A stretch of 6,962 nt of DNA, from NCBI GenBank assembly GCA_014377155.1, contig JACMQD010000500.1, forward strand, positions 1 through 6,962, read 5' to 3'. Below are positions 1 to 5,731 of this stretch, one piece after another. The DNA is from Herminiimonas sp. Lineage in GTDB: Bacteria > Pseudomonadota > Gammaproteobacteria > Burkholderiales > Burkholderiaceae. The notes beneath the pieces were generated by a model. The model was not told the DNA's origin, made no database searches, and worked only from the letters and a program-made list of their open reading frames with translations. Every line of letters starts with the position of its first letter. Position 1 is the stretch's first letter. The position numbers were made by a program, and so were the translations under genes.

Positions 1-286
1 GCAGGCAAGCGCCACCAATGCCGCCAGCGGCGCCGAGTTTGTGCGGGTCCAGGCGATCGTCACGCAACGCTGCGTGTCGTGTCATGCGGCGCAGACGACA
101 CAACCGGGTTTTGCGACCGCGCCGGTCGGCATCATGCTGCATACGCCCGCATTAATTCGGCAGCACGCTGCCAAGGTCTATCAGCAGACCGTGCAACTGA
201 AAGCCATGCCCCTTGCTAACCTGACGCAGATCACCGATGAAGAACGGGCAATCATCGGTGCCTGGTACGAAGCCGGCGCGAGATAA
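1..286 (+). CDS. puuD: Urate hydroxylase PuuD, C-terminal cytochrome c domain (5' truncated by window edge)
   Basis: The gene enters from the left edge in frame 2 and stops at TAA 284-286, leaving 94 visible residues. These form a small cytochrome c domain: a CVSCH haem-binding motif at 71-85, a likely axial Met in 'LKAMPLANLT' (codon 206-208), and a C-terminal helix 'TDEERAIIGAWYEAGAR'. The surrounding 'TQPGF..APVGIMLHTP' and 'YQQTV..KAMPL.NLT' patterns are those of the cytochrome tail fused to the membrane domain of PuuD, which oxidises urate to 5-hydroxyisourate and passes electrons to the respiratory chain. That membrane domain lies outside the window, so the assignment rests on the tail and on the neighbouring xdh and guaD genes. 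Another periplasmic c-type cytochrome is the alternative. The GTG at 41 is internal, because the frame is open to the edge. Confidence 0.82.
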   Translation, partial: QASATNAASGAEFVRVQAIVTQRCVSCHAAQTTQPGFATAPVGIMLHTPALIRQHAAKVYQQTVQLKAMPLANLTQITDEERAIIGAWYEAGAR

Positions 287-342
287 ATTTCACACCGGGA
301 TTCCAAAGCGAATCTAACGCATACACGAAACGGAATCACTTC

Positions 343-1968
343 ATGACCCTCATTACCATCGACGGCTTTACCCTCACTGCGCAACAGGTCACGGCGGTCG
401 CGCGCGACCACCGCATCACGGTCGAACTGGCCCACGCCTCGCGCGCTGCCCTAAAGGAAAGCCGCGACTATATCGAATCGACCTGGATGCACGACGAAGC
501 ACCGATGATGTACAGCTTTAATACCGGCGTCGGCTTGCTGAAAGACACGCGCATCAAGGTCGAGCATACCGAGCTATTCCAGATCCAGCTGATCAAGGCG
601 CATGCCGCCGGCATCGGCGAACCATTTTCAGAAGAAGTCAGCCGCGCCACGATGCTGCTGCGCGCCAATGCCTTCGCCAGCAATTATTCGGCGCCGCGGG
701 TAGAAGTAGTCGACCGACTGCTGGCCTTCGTCAATGCCGGCATTCATCCGGTCATGCCGCAAAAAGGCTCGGTCGGCGCCTCCGGTGACCTGGCGCCGCT
801 GGCTTATCTGGCGGCAGCGATCGCCGGCTTCGATCAGGCCGAAGTGATTTATCAGGGCAAGCGCATGTCGGCGCCGGACGCGATCACCCAGTCAGGCATC
901 GGCCCGGTCAAGTTCGCGTTGAAAGCCAAAGACGCGTCGGCATTGATCAACGGCTGCACCGTGTCGCTGGCGGTAGCGGTGCTGGCGGCACAAGACGCAC
1001 GCAACCTGCTGTCGGACGCCTGCCTGTCGCTGGGGCTGACGCTGGAAGCGATGCGCGCCGAGATGTCGGCCTTCGACGACCGGATTCACCAAGCCAGGCC
1101 GCACGCGGGACAGATCAAGACCGCAGCCATCGTGCGTACTTTGCTGAAGGGGTCGACTCGCACCACGCACGAAGCACGGGCAGTGCAGTTTCCGGAAGAG
1201 CTGCGCCGCACCGACATTCCGTACAGCGCGCGCATCCAGGATGTGTATTCGCTGCGTTGCGCGCCGCAGGTCTATGGGCCGGTGTTCGATGCGATGGATT
1301 ACATCGACACCATCGTCGATAAGGAGATTAATTCGGCCACCGATAATCCGCTCATTTTCAGCAAGGATGGCGGCGGATTCGAGATTATTTCAGGCGGTAA
1401 TTTCCACGGACAATATCTGGCTCAGGCCATGGATTTGCTGGCCATCGCCGTGGCCGACCTGGGGAGCATCTGCGAGCGGCGCGTGGCGCGCCTGATCGAT
1501 CCGACGCTGTCGTGGGGCTTGCCGCGCAATCTGATGTCGGGTGTGCGTGGTGTCAATACCGGCTATCCGGTCGTGCAATGTTCGCTCAGTTCGCTGGTGA
1601 TGGAAAACCGCACGCTGTGCACGCCCGGCAGCGTCGACAGCGTTCCGGCCAAGGGTAATAGTGAAGACCATGTCTCGAATTCGACCTGGTGCGCGCGCAA
1701 GGCCGCGACCGTGATCGCCAATACCCAGTACATCGTCGGCGTCGAATTGCTGCTGGCGGCGCAAGCGTTGACCATGACCGAGTCGCTGTTGCCGGGGTTC
1801 GTGCTGGGACAGGGCACGCAGGCGGCGTACGACGAAGTGCGGCGGCAGATTCCGGCCTGCCTGGATGGCGACCGGTGGTTTCATGACGATATCCTGATGG
1901 CGCAGTCGTTCGTGGTAAGCGGCTCGGTGCGGACGGCGGTGGAGAACGTGATCGGGAAGTTCGTCTGA
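343..1968 (+). CDS. MIO-dependent aromatic amino acid lyase, histidine ammonia-lyase (HutH)-like, substrate uncertain
   Basis: A 541-residue member of the HAL/PAL/TAL family, which removes ammonia from an aromatic amino acid using the self-formed MIO group. The MIO tripeptide Ala146-Ser147-Gly148 sits in 'GSVGASGDLAPLAYLA'. From memory of Pseudomonas putida HutH numbering, the key residues align: Tyr57 (Y53), His87 (H83), Asn203 (N195), Gln299, Tyr302 and Arg305 (Q277, Y280, R283), Phe354 in 'SGGNFHGQ' (F329), and Glu441 in 'SEDHVSN' (E414). His87 favours a HAL-type pocket over PAL. Differences: it is about 30 residues longer than typical HutH, with the largest gain between Asn203 and Gln299; HutH 'NGTQ' is 'NGCT'; 'GNFHAEP' is 'GNFHGQY'. 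The ATG at 343 follows a weak GGA, 56 nt after puuD, so co-transcription is plausible. No other hut gene is visible. Family membership is secure; histidine as substrate is not. Confidence 0.9.
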   Translation: MTLITIDGFTLTAQQVTAVARDHRITVELAHASRAALKESRDYIESTWMHDEAPMMYSFNTGVGLLKDTRIKVEHTELFQIQLIKAHAAGIGEPFSEEVSRATMLLRANAFASNYSAPRVEVVDRLLAFVNAGIHPVMPQKGSVGASGDLAPLAYLAAAIAGFDQAEVIYQGKRMSAPDAITQSGIGPVKFALKAKDASALINGCTVSLAVAVLAAQDARNLLSDACLSLGLTLEAMRAEMSAFDDRIHQARPHAGQIKTAAIVRTLLKGSTRTTHEARAVQFPEELRRTDIPYSARIQDVYSLRCAPQVYGPVFDAMDYIDTIVDKEINSATDNPLIFSKDGGGFEIISGGNFHGQYLAQAMDLLAIAVADLGSICERRVARLIDPTLSWGLPRNLMSGVRGVNTGYPVVQCSLSSLVMENRTLCTPGSVDSVPAKGNSEDHVSNSTWCARKAATVIANTQYIVGVELLLAAQALTMTESLLPGFVLGQGTQAAYDEVRRQIPACLDGDRWFHDDILMAQSFVVSGSVRTAVENVIGKFV

Positions 1969-2097
1969 TCCGAAACGCGAGGCGGGTGAAATTCGACAGC
2001 GACGATGTGCGCATGGGCGTTTTTCCGGCTGCGTGACAGGGTATCGACGCCTGCAAGCGCCAGCACAGCCCACGCAGCATGAAAGTAGCGAACAGTA

Positions 2098-2126
2098 TTG
2101 CCCCTCGCCCCCGTGCAAGGTACAGT
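2098..2126 (+). promoter_or_regulatory. Candidate sigma70-type promoter for the small-protein/nucleotidyltransferase pair
   Basis: TTGCCC at 2098-2103 (4 of 6 matches to TTGACA) and TACAGT at 2121-2126 (4 of 6 matches to TATAAT) are separated by exactly 17 nt. Transcription would start near 2133, just before the hairpin at 2139-2155, giving a leader of about 40 nt. The location between a complete upstream gene and a well-placed ribosome binding site is sensible. The match is moderate, and such matches also arise by chance. Confidence 0.4.
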
Positions 2127-2138
2127 AAGGACATCAAA

Positions 2139-2155
2139 AACAGGTTTAGCCTGTT
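2139..2155 (+). promoter_or_regulatory. Hairpin / small palindrome in the leader of the pair
   Basis: AACAGG (2139-2144) and CCTGTT (2150-2155) are perfect reverse complements around the 5-nt loop TTTAG. The stem lies 4 nt before the AAGGAGG ribosome binding site and close to the predicted transcription start. It could be a leader-RNA hairpin or an operator for an autoregulator. A 6-bp stem alone is weak evidence; the position is what makes it notable. Confidence 0.4.
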
Positions 2156-2159
2156 GCAA

Positions 2160-2166
2160 AAGGAGG
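2160..2166 (+). promoter_or_regulatory. Strong ribosome binding site fixing the start at 2175
   Basis: AAGGAGG lies 8 nt before the ATG at 2175, a near-ideal Shine-Dalgarno sequence and spacing. It decides the start in favour of 2175 over the in-frame ATG at 2079. Confidence 0.8.
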
Positions 2167-2174
2167 CGCACGCC

Positions 2175-2459
2175 ATGACTGCCCGAGACGTTGAATCCGC
2201 ATTGCTTGCACGCTGTACTGCGGTCGCACGGGAGGGCGCGCCGACGGCCCAGGATCAGCGGGAAGCCAATGTGTTCCGGTTAGCGTCAATGGTCGTACAG
2301 TCGCGGTTTCCGCTCGAGTCCACGACCTTGCGGCTTGCGAGCGAGAGCTATTTCGCGAAGAATCCTGACGAAAAATTGTCGTCGGGTGAAGTCGTTCGGA
2401 ATGGCTGGGTTGTCAGTCTGCCCCGATTGCGTGACATGCTCAGTCACCGACTGTCGTGA
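2175..2459 (+). CDS. Small hypothetical protein, 94 aa, first gene of a two-gene unit
   Basis: A 94-residue soluble protein beginning MTARDVESALL, with the start chosen from the AAGGAGG at 2160-2166. No family was recognised. The N-terminal half is rich in Ala, Arg and Glu and probably helical (about residues 3-40). The C-terminal half contains 'SYFAKNPDEKLSSGEVVRNGWVVSLPRLRDML', which looks like a strand or loop followed by a short helix. There is no signal peptide, membrane segment, Cys cluster or obvious helix-turn-helix. Its stop is 9 nt before the nucleotidyltransferase-like gene, so the two are almost certainly co-transcribed. Small upstream genes beside nucleotidyltransferase-fold genes are often antitoxins or regulators, but nothing in this sequence proves that. 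GC is uneven: 43/60 at 2221-2280 and 30/60 at 2341-2400 by hand count. Confidence 0.72.
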   Translation: MTARDVESALLARCTAVAREGAPTAQDQREANVFRLASMVVQSRFPLESTTLRLASESYFAKNPDEKLSSGEVVRNGWVVSLPRLRDMLSHRLS

Positions 2460-2468
2460 TAAGACGCT

Positions 2469-3062
2469 ATGCTGAAAAACCCAAAATTTCAACTGCATAC
2501 CCCGCTGGCGCATGGATTGCGAGAGTTATTCAAGCAGCTTGAAGAACGGCTTTTGCTTCGAAAACCACTGAATGTTTATCTGGCAGGCGGCATGGCGGTG
2601 CATCTGTACACCGCAAGCCGAGTCACAACGGATGTTGACGCTGAGTTTGGAAGCCGTATTTTTATCCCGAGCGATTTGATTGTCGATGTGACGCTGGAAG
2701 ATGGAACGGTTGAGTCGGTCTATTTCGACACCAACTACAACTCGACTTTTGCGTTAATGCACGAAGATTACCTTGACGACGCCTATCTGCTGGATCTGGG
2801 TTTGGCACAGATAAGGCTGCATGTTCTTTCCCCCCTTGATCTCGCGGTCAGCAAAATTGCCCGCTTCGCTGACAACGATAAAGAGGATATTGCCGCGCTC
2901 GTGCATTTAGGTCTGACTAGCGCCGACGAGATCGAACAACGTGCAACGAGCGCATTGGCCGCCTATGTTGGTGGCCACGCCATGTTGCTATTGAATCTTA
3001 GGGATGCTGTTGCGCAAGCCCGCCAAACTGAGGCCGACCGGGACAACGCCACGAGTGGCTGA
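2469..3062 (+). CDS. DUF6036/AbiEii-like nucleotidyltransferase-fold protein
   Basis: A 197-residue protein with the signature of minimal nucleotidyltransferases: 'VYLAGGMAVHLY' (Gly40-Gly41) followed by 'RVTTDVDAEF', whose Asp55 and Asp57 would bind metal. A later 'VLSPLDLAVSKIARFADNDKEDIAAL' block (about 119-143), with Lys129, Arg132 and Asp140, matches the DL..K..R...D pattern of AbiEii and DUF6036 proteins. Related folds occur as toxins in AbiE/MenT-type systems and as uncharacterised accessory proteins. The activity and target here are unknown. The ATG at 2469 has only a weak GA-rich ribosome binding site, so translation may be coupled to the upstream gene. Hand-counted GC is 24/60, 28/60 and 27/60 at 2521-2580, 2641-2700 and 2701-2760, against 42/60 in the lyase gene (961-1020) and 46/60 in xdhC (6481-6540), suggesting acquisition. 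There is no signal peptide or membrane segment. Confidence 0.75.
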   Translation: MLKNPKFQLHTPLAHGLRELFKQLEERLLLRKPLNVYLAGGMAVHLYTASRVTTDVDAEFGSRIFIPSDLIVDVTLEDGTVESVYFDTNYNSTFALMHEDYLDDAYLLDLGLAQIRLHVLSPLDLAVSKIARFADNDKEDIAALVHLGLTSADEIEQRATSALAAYVGGHAMLLLNLRDAVAQARQTEADRDNATSG

Positions 3063-3106
3063 TGTGCCCATTCCGGGAGCCCATGCGGGGCCTGCATTGA
3101 CTTCCT

Positions 3107-3129
3107 GACTTCGCCCACAGAGCGAAGTC
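3107..3129. terminator. Stem-loop between convergent genes, possible bidirectional terminator
   Basis: GACTTCGC (3107-3114) and GCGAAGTC (3122-3129) form a perfect 8-bp stem around a 7-nt loop. It lies 44 nt after the nucleotidyltransferase-like stop and 14 nt after the porin stop on the other strand, the expected place for a shared terminator. Neither side has a proper T-run, so it may instead act as a 3'-end stabiliser or a weak terminator. A second TGACTTC at 3098-3104 lies 1 nt upstream of the TGACTTC that overlaps the left arm. Confidence 0.5.
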
Positions 3130-3143
3130 TATCACGCAATCTA

Positions 3144-4241
3144 TTAAAACCGATGGCGAACGCCTAGCCCGATACTGTTGGCGGAGCTCTGGCTGGTGAT
3201 CTTGTCGTTCATGACAATCGCATACAGGTCGGTGCGCTTGGACAGGTCATGGTCGTAGCCGATCGAGACCGTATCGCGCTTCAGGTTCGCTCCGACTGCC
3301 GCGCCACTGCGTCTGGTGTCGGCCCATGATGCGAGGATCCTGCCGCTGCCGAGCGGCACGCTGGCGCCGACCGAATAGGTTTTGTCATCGAGGTCGATGT
3401 CATGTGAAGTCTGGCCATACGTGGCGAACAGCTTGGCGGCTGTCAGGTCGTAGCTGCCGCCCACCATCCAGGCATTCTGGCTCGTAGCGAACTGCTTCGA
3501 TGGCAGCGGGATATTGCCAGCCGGTTGTACGTTGCCGACCGGCGCGCTCAGTGGATTGTTGACCTTGACCTTGTGATAGAACGCCGTCAGTGCCAGCGGA
3601 CCATTGAAGTACAGCGCATTGGCGCCGACGTTGCGCTTGCCGCTGTCACCGGGCACTTCACCGAACTGATAGTGGATGTTGGCCGTCAGGCCACCGAAGT
3701 TCGGTGTGCTGTAGATGATTTCATTGCTCCAGCCGGTGTCGCCGGCGCTCGAACCGGTCCAGCCGGTGCGGTTGAACAAAGGTACGTCCGCGTGCAGGAT
3801 CAACGGTGAAAAGACATACGAATCGCCAAACGGATTGAACAAGATCGTCGGCAGGAAATGCGGTGCCAGGTCGCGGCCGATGGAGATGCCGCCGAAGCTA
3901 CCCGACAGACCGACGTTGGCATCACGCGAAAACAGCGTATCGCCGGGAAAGCGACCTTGCGCGCCGGTGTCAGTCTGGAGAAAGCTGGTCAGCGCGAACT
4001 TCGCCTTGAGACCGCCGCCCAGGTCTTCGGTACCCTTGAACCCGATCCACGAAGTAGTCAGTCCGCCGCTGTTGACAACGCGCCTGCTGGCGGTGTCACC
4101 GCTGTTACGCATGGTGCCGACATAGTTGTCGACCAGGCCGCTGATCGTGACGTTAGTCTGTGCCATCGCCGGGCTTGCAAATGCACCGGCCAGAGCCGTG
4201 AGGAGCAGCAGTTGTTTTAGTTTGAGGCTGTTTTGTTGCAT
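3144..4241 (-). CDS. Gram-negative porin, OmpC/Omp32-like 16-strand barrel
   Basis: A 365-residue outer-membrane porin. Residues 1-27 form a signal peptide (basic start, LLLLTALAGAFA core, cleavage after Ala-Met-Ala27). The mature part starts 'QTNVTISGLVDNYVG' and carries the hallmarks of betaproteobacterial trimeric porins: 'GFKGTEDLGGGLKAKFALTS' (about 68-87), 'FSRDANVGLSGSFGGISIGRD', and the C-terminal 'GLGVRHRF' with the terminal Phe used for barrel assembly. Length and the start at 4241 fit the family, and AGGAG lies 5 nt upstream of the ATG (4247-4251 as CTCCT on the plus strand). It is the last gene of the minus-strand block, 61 nt after guaD with no clear terminator between, so it may be co-transcribed with xdh/guaD and admit purines or their degradation products. 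That specificity is inferred from position only; a general anion-selective porin is equally possible. Confidence 0.93.
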   Translation of the reverse strand: MQQNSLKLKQLLLLTALAGAFASPAMAQTNVTISGLVDNYVGTMRNSGDTASRRVVNSGGLTTSWIGFKGTEDLGGGLKAKFALTSFLQTDTGAQGRFPGDTLFSRDANVGLSGSFGGISIGRDLAPHFLPTILFNPFGDSYVFSPLILHADVPLFNRTGWTGSSAGDTGWSNEIIYSTPNFGGLTANIHYQFGEVPGDSGKRNVGANALYFNGPLALTAFYHKVKVNNPLSAPVGNVQPAGNIPLPSKQFATSQNAWMVGGSYDLTAAKLFATYGQTSHDIDLDDKTYSVGASVPLGSGRILASWADTRRSGAAVGANLKRDTVSIGYDHDLSKRTDLYAIVMNDKITSQSSANSIGLGVRHRF

Positions 4242-4246
4242 GACAT

Positions 4247-4251
4247 CTCCT
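4247..4251 (-). promoter_or_regulatory. Ribosome binding site of the porin gene
   Basis: On the minus strand AGGAG lies 5 nt before the ATG at 4241-4239. It is the best Shine-Dalgarno sequence in the minus-strand block, in keeping with a highly expressed outer-membrane protein. Confidence 0.65.
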
Positions 4252-4302
4252 GAAGGATTGCAGTGGGAATAACCGGTTCAACGTCCGGAAGGAAAAAATT
4301 GC

Positions 4303-5646
4303 CTATCGCGCTGCGGCCGGTTTTGCCGAGTCCTCACGTGCGTGCAATTGTCTTCCTGCGACATACGTTGCAGCAATTGTACGGTCGTCACCCAGCAACG
4401 CCAAAGCAAACAGCAGTTCTTCGAGGCTTTCGATTCGCGATGTGCGGCGTTTGAGCAACGGTGTGGCGCTCGGGTCGAGCACGATAAAATCCGCTTCGGT
4501 GCCGGCTGCAAAATTGCCGACCGTGCCTTCGAGTTGCATGCCGCGCGCACCGCCCAGCGTAGCCAGGTAGAACATGCGTAGCGCAGGCAGGTAGGTGCCG
4601 CCCATGCGTGCCACCTTGTAGGTTTCGTTCATGGTCTGCAGCATCGAGAACGAGGTGCCGCCACCAACATCCGTTGCCAGCGACAGCAGGACCTGCGCCG
4701 CATCGGCGCGTGCAAAATCGAACAAACCGCTGCCCAAGAACAAATTCGAAGTCGGACACAGCGCCACCGCCGAGCGGGTCTGCGTCATGCGCGCGCGATC
4801 GGCGTCGTCGAGCCAGATGCAGTGGGCGAACATGGCGCGCGGACGCATCATGCCGTAACGGTCATAGACGTCGAGGTAGCTGCGCGCGTTGGGGAACAAC
4901 GATTTGACCCACGCGACTTCATCGGTATTTTCGGCGACGTGGGTTTGCAGATAAGTGTCGGGATAGGTGCTTGCCAGTTCGCCGGCCAGTTGCAGTTGCG
5001 CTTCGGTCGAGGTCGGTGCGAAGCGCGGCGTGATCGCATAGAGCTGGCGGCCGCGCTTATGCCATTTCCTGATCAGCTCTTCGCTTTGCCGCACGCCACT
5101 CTCGGCCGTGTCGCGCAGGAATTCAGGGCAGTTGCGGTCCATCAGGATTTTGCCAGCTACCATGCGCAAGTTGCGTTTTTCGCTTTCGGCGAAGAAGGCG
5201 TCGACCGAAGCCGGATGCACGGTGCAGTAGACCATGGCCGTGGTCGTGCCACAGCGCAGCAGTTCATCCAGAAAGAAGCGCGCCACCTCGGCGGCGTGCT
5301 CTGGATCGGCAAACTTGCGCTCGGTCGGGAACGTGTAAGTTTCGAGCCACGGCAGCAGCCCCGGCGCCGGCGACGCGATCATGTCGGTTTGCGGATAGTG
5401 GATATGGGTATCGATAAAGCCTGGGATGATCAGCTTGCCACGGTAATCGTGCACGAGCGTGCCTGCGGGGAGGCTGTCCTTCAATTGCGCATACTCGCCC
5501 GCCGCCTCGATGTGGCCATTCCTGACGACGAGCAGGCCATCCTCGTGCCACGCATGGCTGTCGTCATGGAAAGCCGGGTCGTCGGTGAAATGCAGGAGGC
5601 CGGCGCGATATGCCTGCAGGTCCGGTGCGGTCAATCCAGAAGTCAT
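4303..5646 (-). CDS. guaD: Guanine deaminase
   Basis: A 447-residue zinc amidohydrolase that converts guanine to xanthine and ammonia in the cytosol, feeding the Xdh enzyme encoded just upstream. All expected motifs are present: 'PGFIDTHIHYPQ' with zinc ligands His81 and His83, 'ETYTFPTERKF' (102-112), 'HVAENTDE' with His236 and the proton shuttle Glu239, 'AHCIWLDD' with His275, 'CPTSNLFLGSG' (297-307), and 'LATDVGGGTSFSML' with Asp326. The N-terminus 'QAYRAGLLHFTDDP' is typical of the family and fixes the start near 5646; the frame stays open to 5838, but that part overlaps xdhC and looks non-coding. Only a GACGG-like sequence lies 8 nt upstream, within a small tandem repeat. The gene follows xdhC by 85 nt. 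The related HutF (formiminoglutamate deiminase) was considered because of the HutH-like gene nearby, but these motifs are those of GuaD. Confidence 0.96.
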   Translation of the reverse strand: MTSGLTAPDLQAYRAGLLHFTDDPAFHDDSHAWHEDGLLVVRNGHIEAAGEYAQLKDSLPAGTLVHDYRGKLIIPGFIDTHIHYPQTDMIASPAPGLLPWLETYTFPTERKFADPEHAAEVARFFLDELLRCGTTTAMVYCTVHPASVDAFFAESEKRNLRMVAGKILMDRNCPEFLRDTAESGVRQSEELIRKWHKRGRQLYAITPRFAPTSTEAQLQLAGELASTYPDTYLQTHVAENTDEVAWVKSLFPNARSYLDVYDRYGMMRPRAMFAHCIWLDDADRARMTQTRSAVALCPTSNLFLGSGLFDFARADAAQVLLSLATDVGGGTSFSMLQTMNETYKVARMGGTYLPALRMFYLATLGGARGMQLEGTVGNFAAGTEADFIVLDPSATPLLKRRTSRIESLEELLFALALLGDDRTIAATYVAGRQLHAREDSAKPAAAR

Positions 5647-5654
5647 TGAGTGTG

Positions 5655-5685
5655 CCGTCAATTCGTGTTCCGTCAATTTCGTGTT
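5655..5685. repeat. Imperfect tandem repeat (15 + 16 nt) immediately upstream of guaD
   Basis: On the plus strand CCGTCAATTCGTGTT (5655-5669) is followed directly by CCGTCAATTTCGTGTT (5670-5685). The copies are identical apart from one extra T. On the guaD coding strand this gives two spaced TTGACGG units, the nearer ending 8 nt before the guaD start and supplying its only Shine-Dalgarno-like sequence. It could be a two-site regulator-binding element or the result of a slippage duplication. Confidence 0.7.
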
Positions 5686-5731
5686 CAAAAAACCGCCATG
5701 AAGGAGGGTAGGTGCAGAGTGTCGAAAAACA

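Larger units (their letters stand above)
1969..2174. other. Intergenic region between the lyase gene and the small-protein/nucleotidyltransferase pair
   Basis: This 206-nt gap contains no convincing gene. It holds a perfect 8-bp inverted repeat with a 35-nt spacer (2028-2035 with 2071-2078), a candidate promoter (2098-2126), a 6-bp hairpin (2139-2155) and a strong ribosome binding site (2160-2166). An in-frame ATG at 2079 would extend the next gene by 32 residues. It lacks a good ribosome binding site and would place the promoter and hairpin inside coding sequence, so it was not used. Confidence 0.6.

Noticed and set aside
287..342. Separate promoter or riboswitch between puuD and the lyase
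   Set aside because: The 56-nt gap is too short for a purine riboswitch and shows no convincing promoter pair; co-transcription is the simpler reading.
2010..2024. Possible intrinsic terminator after the lyase gene (CGC/GCG followed by five T)
   Set aside because: The stem is only 3 bp, too short to end transcription despite the T-run.
1390..2118. Minus-strand open frame of 242 codons opposite the 3' half of the lyase gene
   Set aside because: Its Arg- and His-rich composition is typical of antisense of high-GC coding DNA; it overlaps conserved lyase sequence.
2079..2174. 32-residue N-terminal extension of the 94-aa protein from the ATG at 2079
   Set aside because: No suitable ribosome binding site precedes it, while AAGGAGG sits 8 nt before 2175; the extension would also cover the promoter candidate and hairpin.
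4303..5646. Formiminoglutamate deiminase (HutF) instead of guanine deaminase
   Set aside because: Considered because a HutH-like gene lies nearby, but 'PGFIDTHIHYPQ', 'TYTFPTERKF' and 'ATDVGGGTSFSML' are guanine deaminase signatures.
4822..5649. Plus-strand open frame of 275 codons opposite guaD
   Set aside because: It is the antisense of a gene with every guanine deaminase motif; the translation is rich in Arg, Ala and Gly with no recognisable domain, as expected of a high-GC shadow frame.
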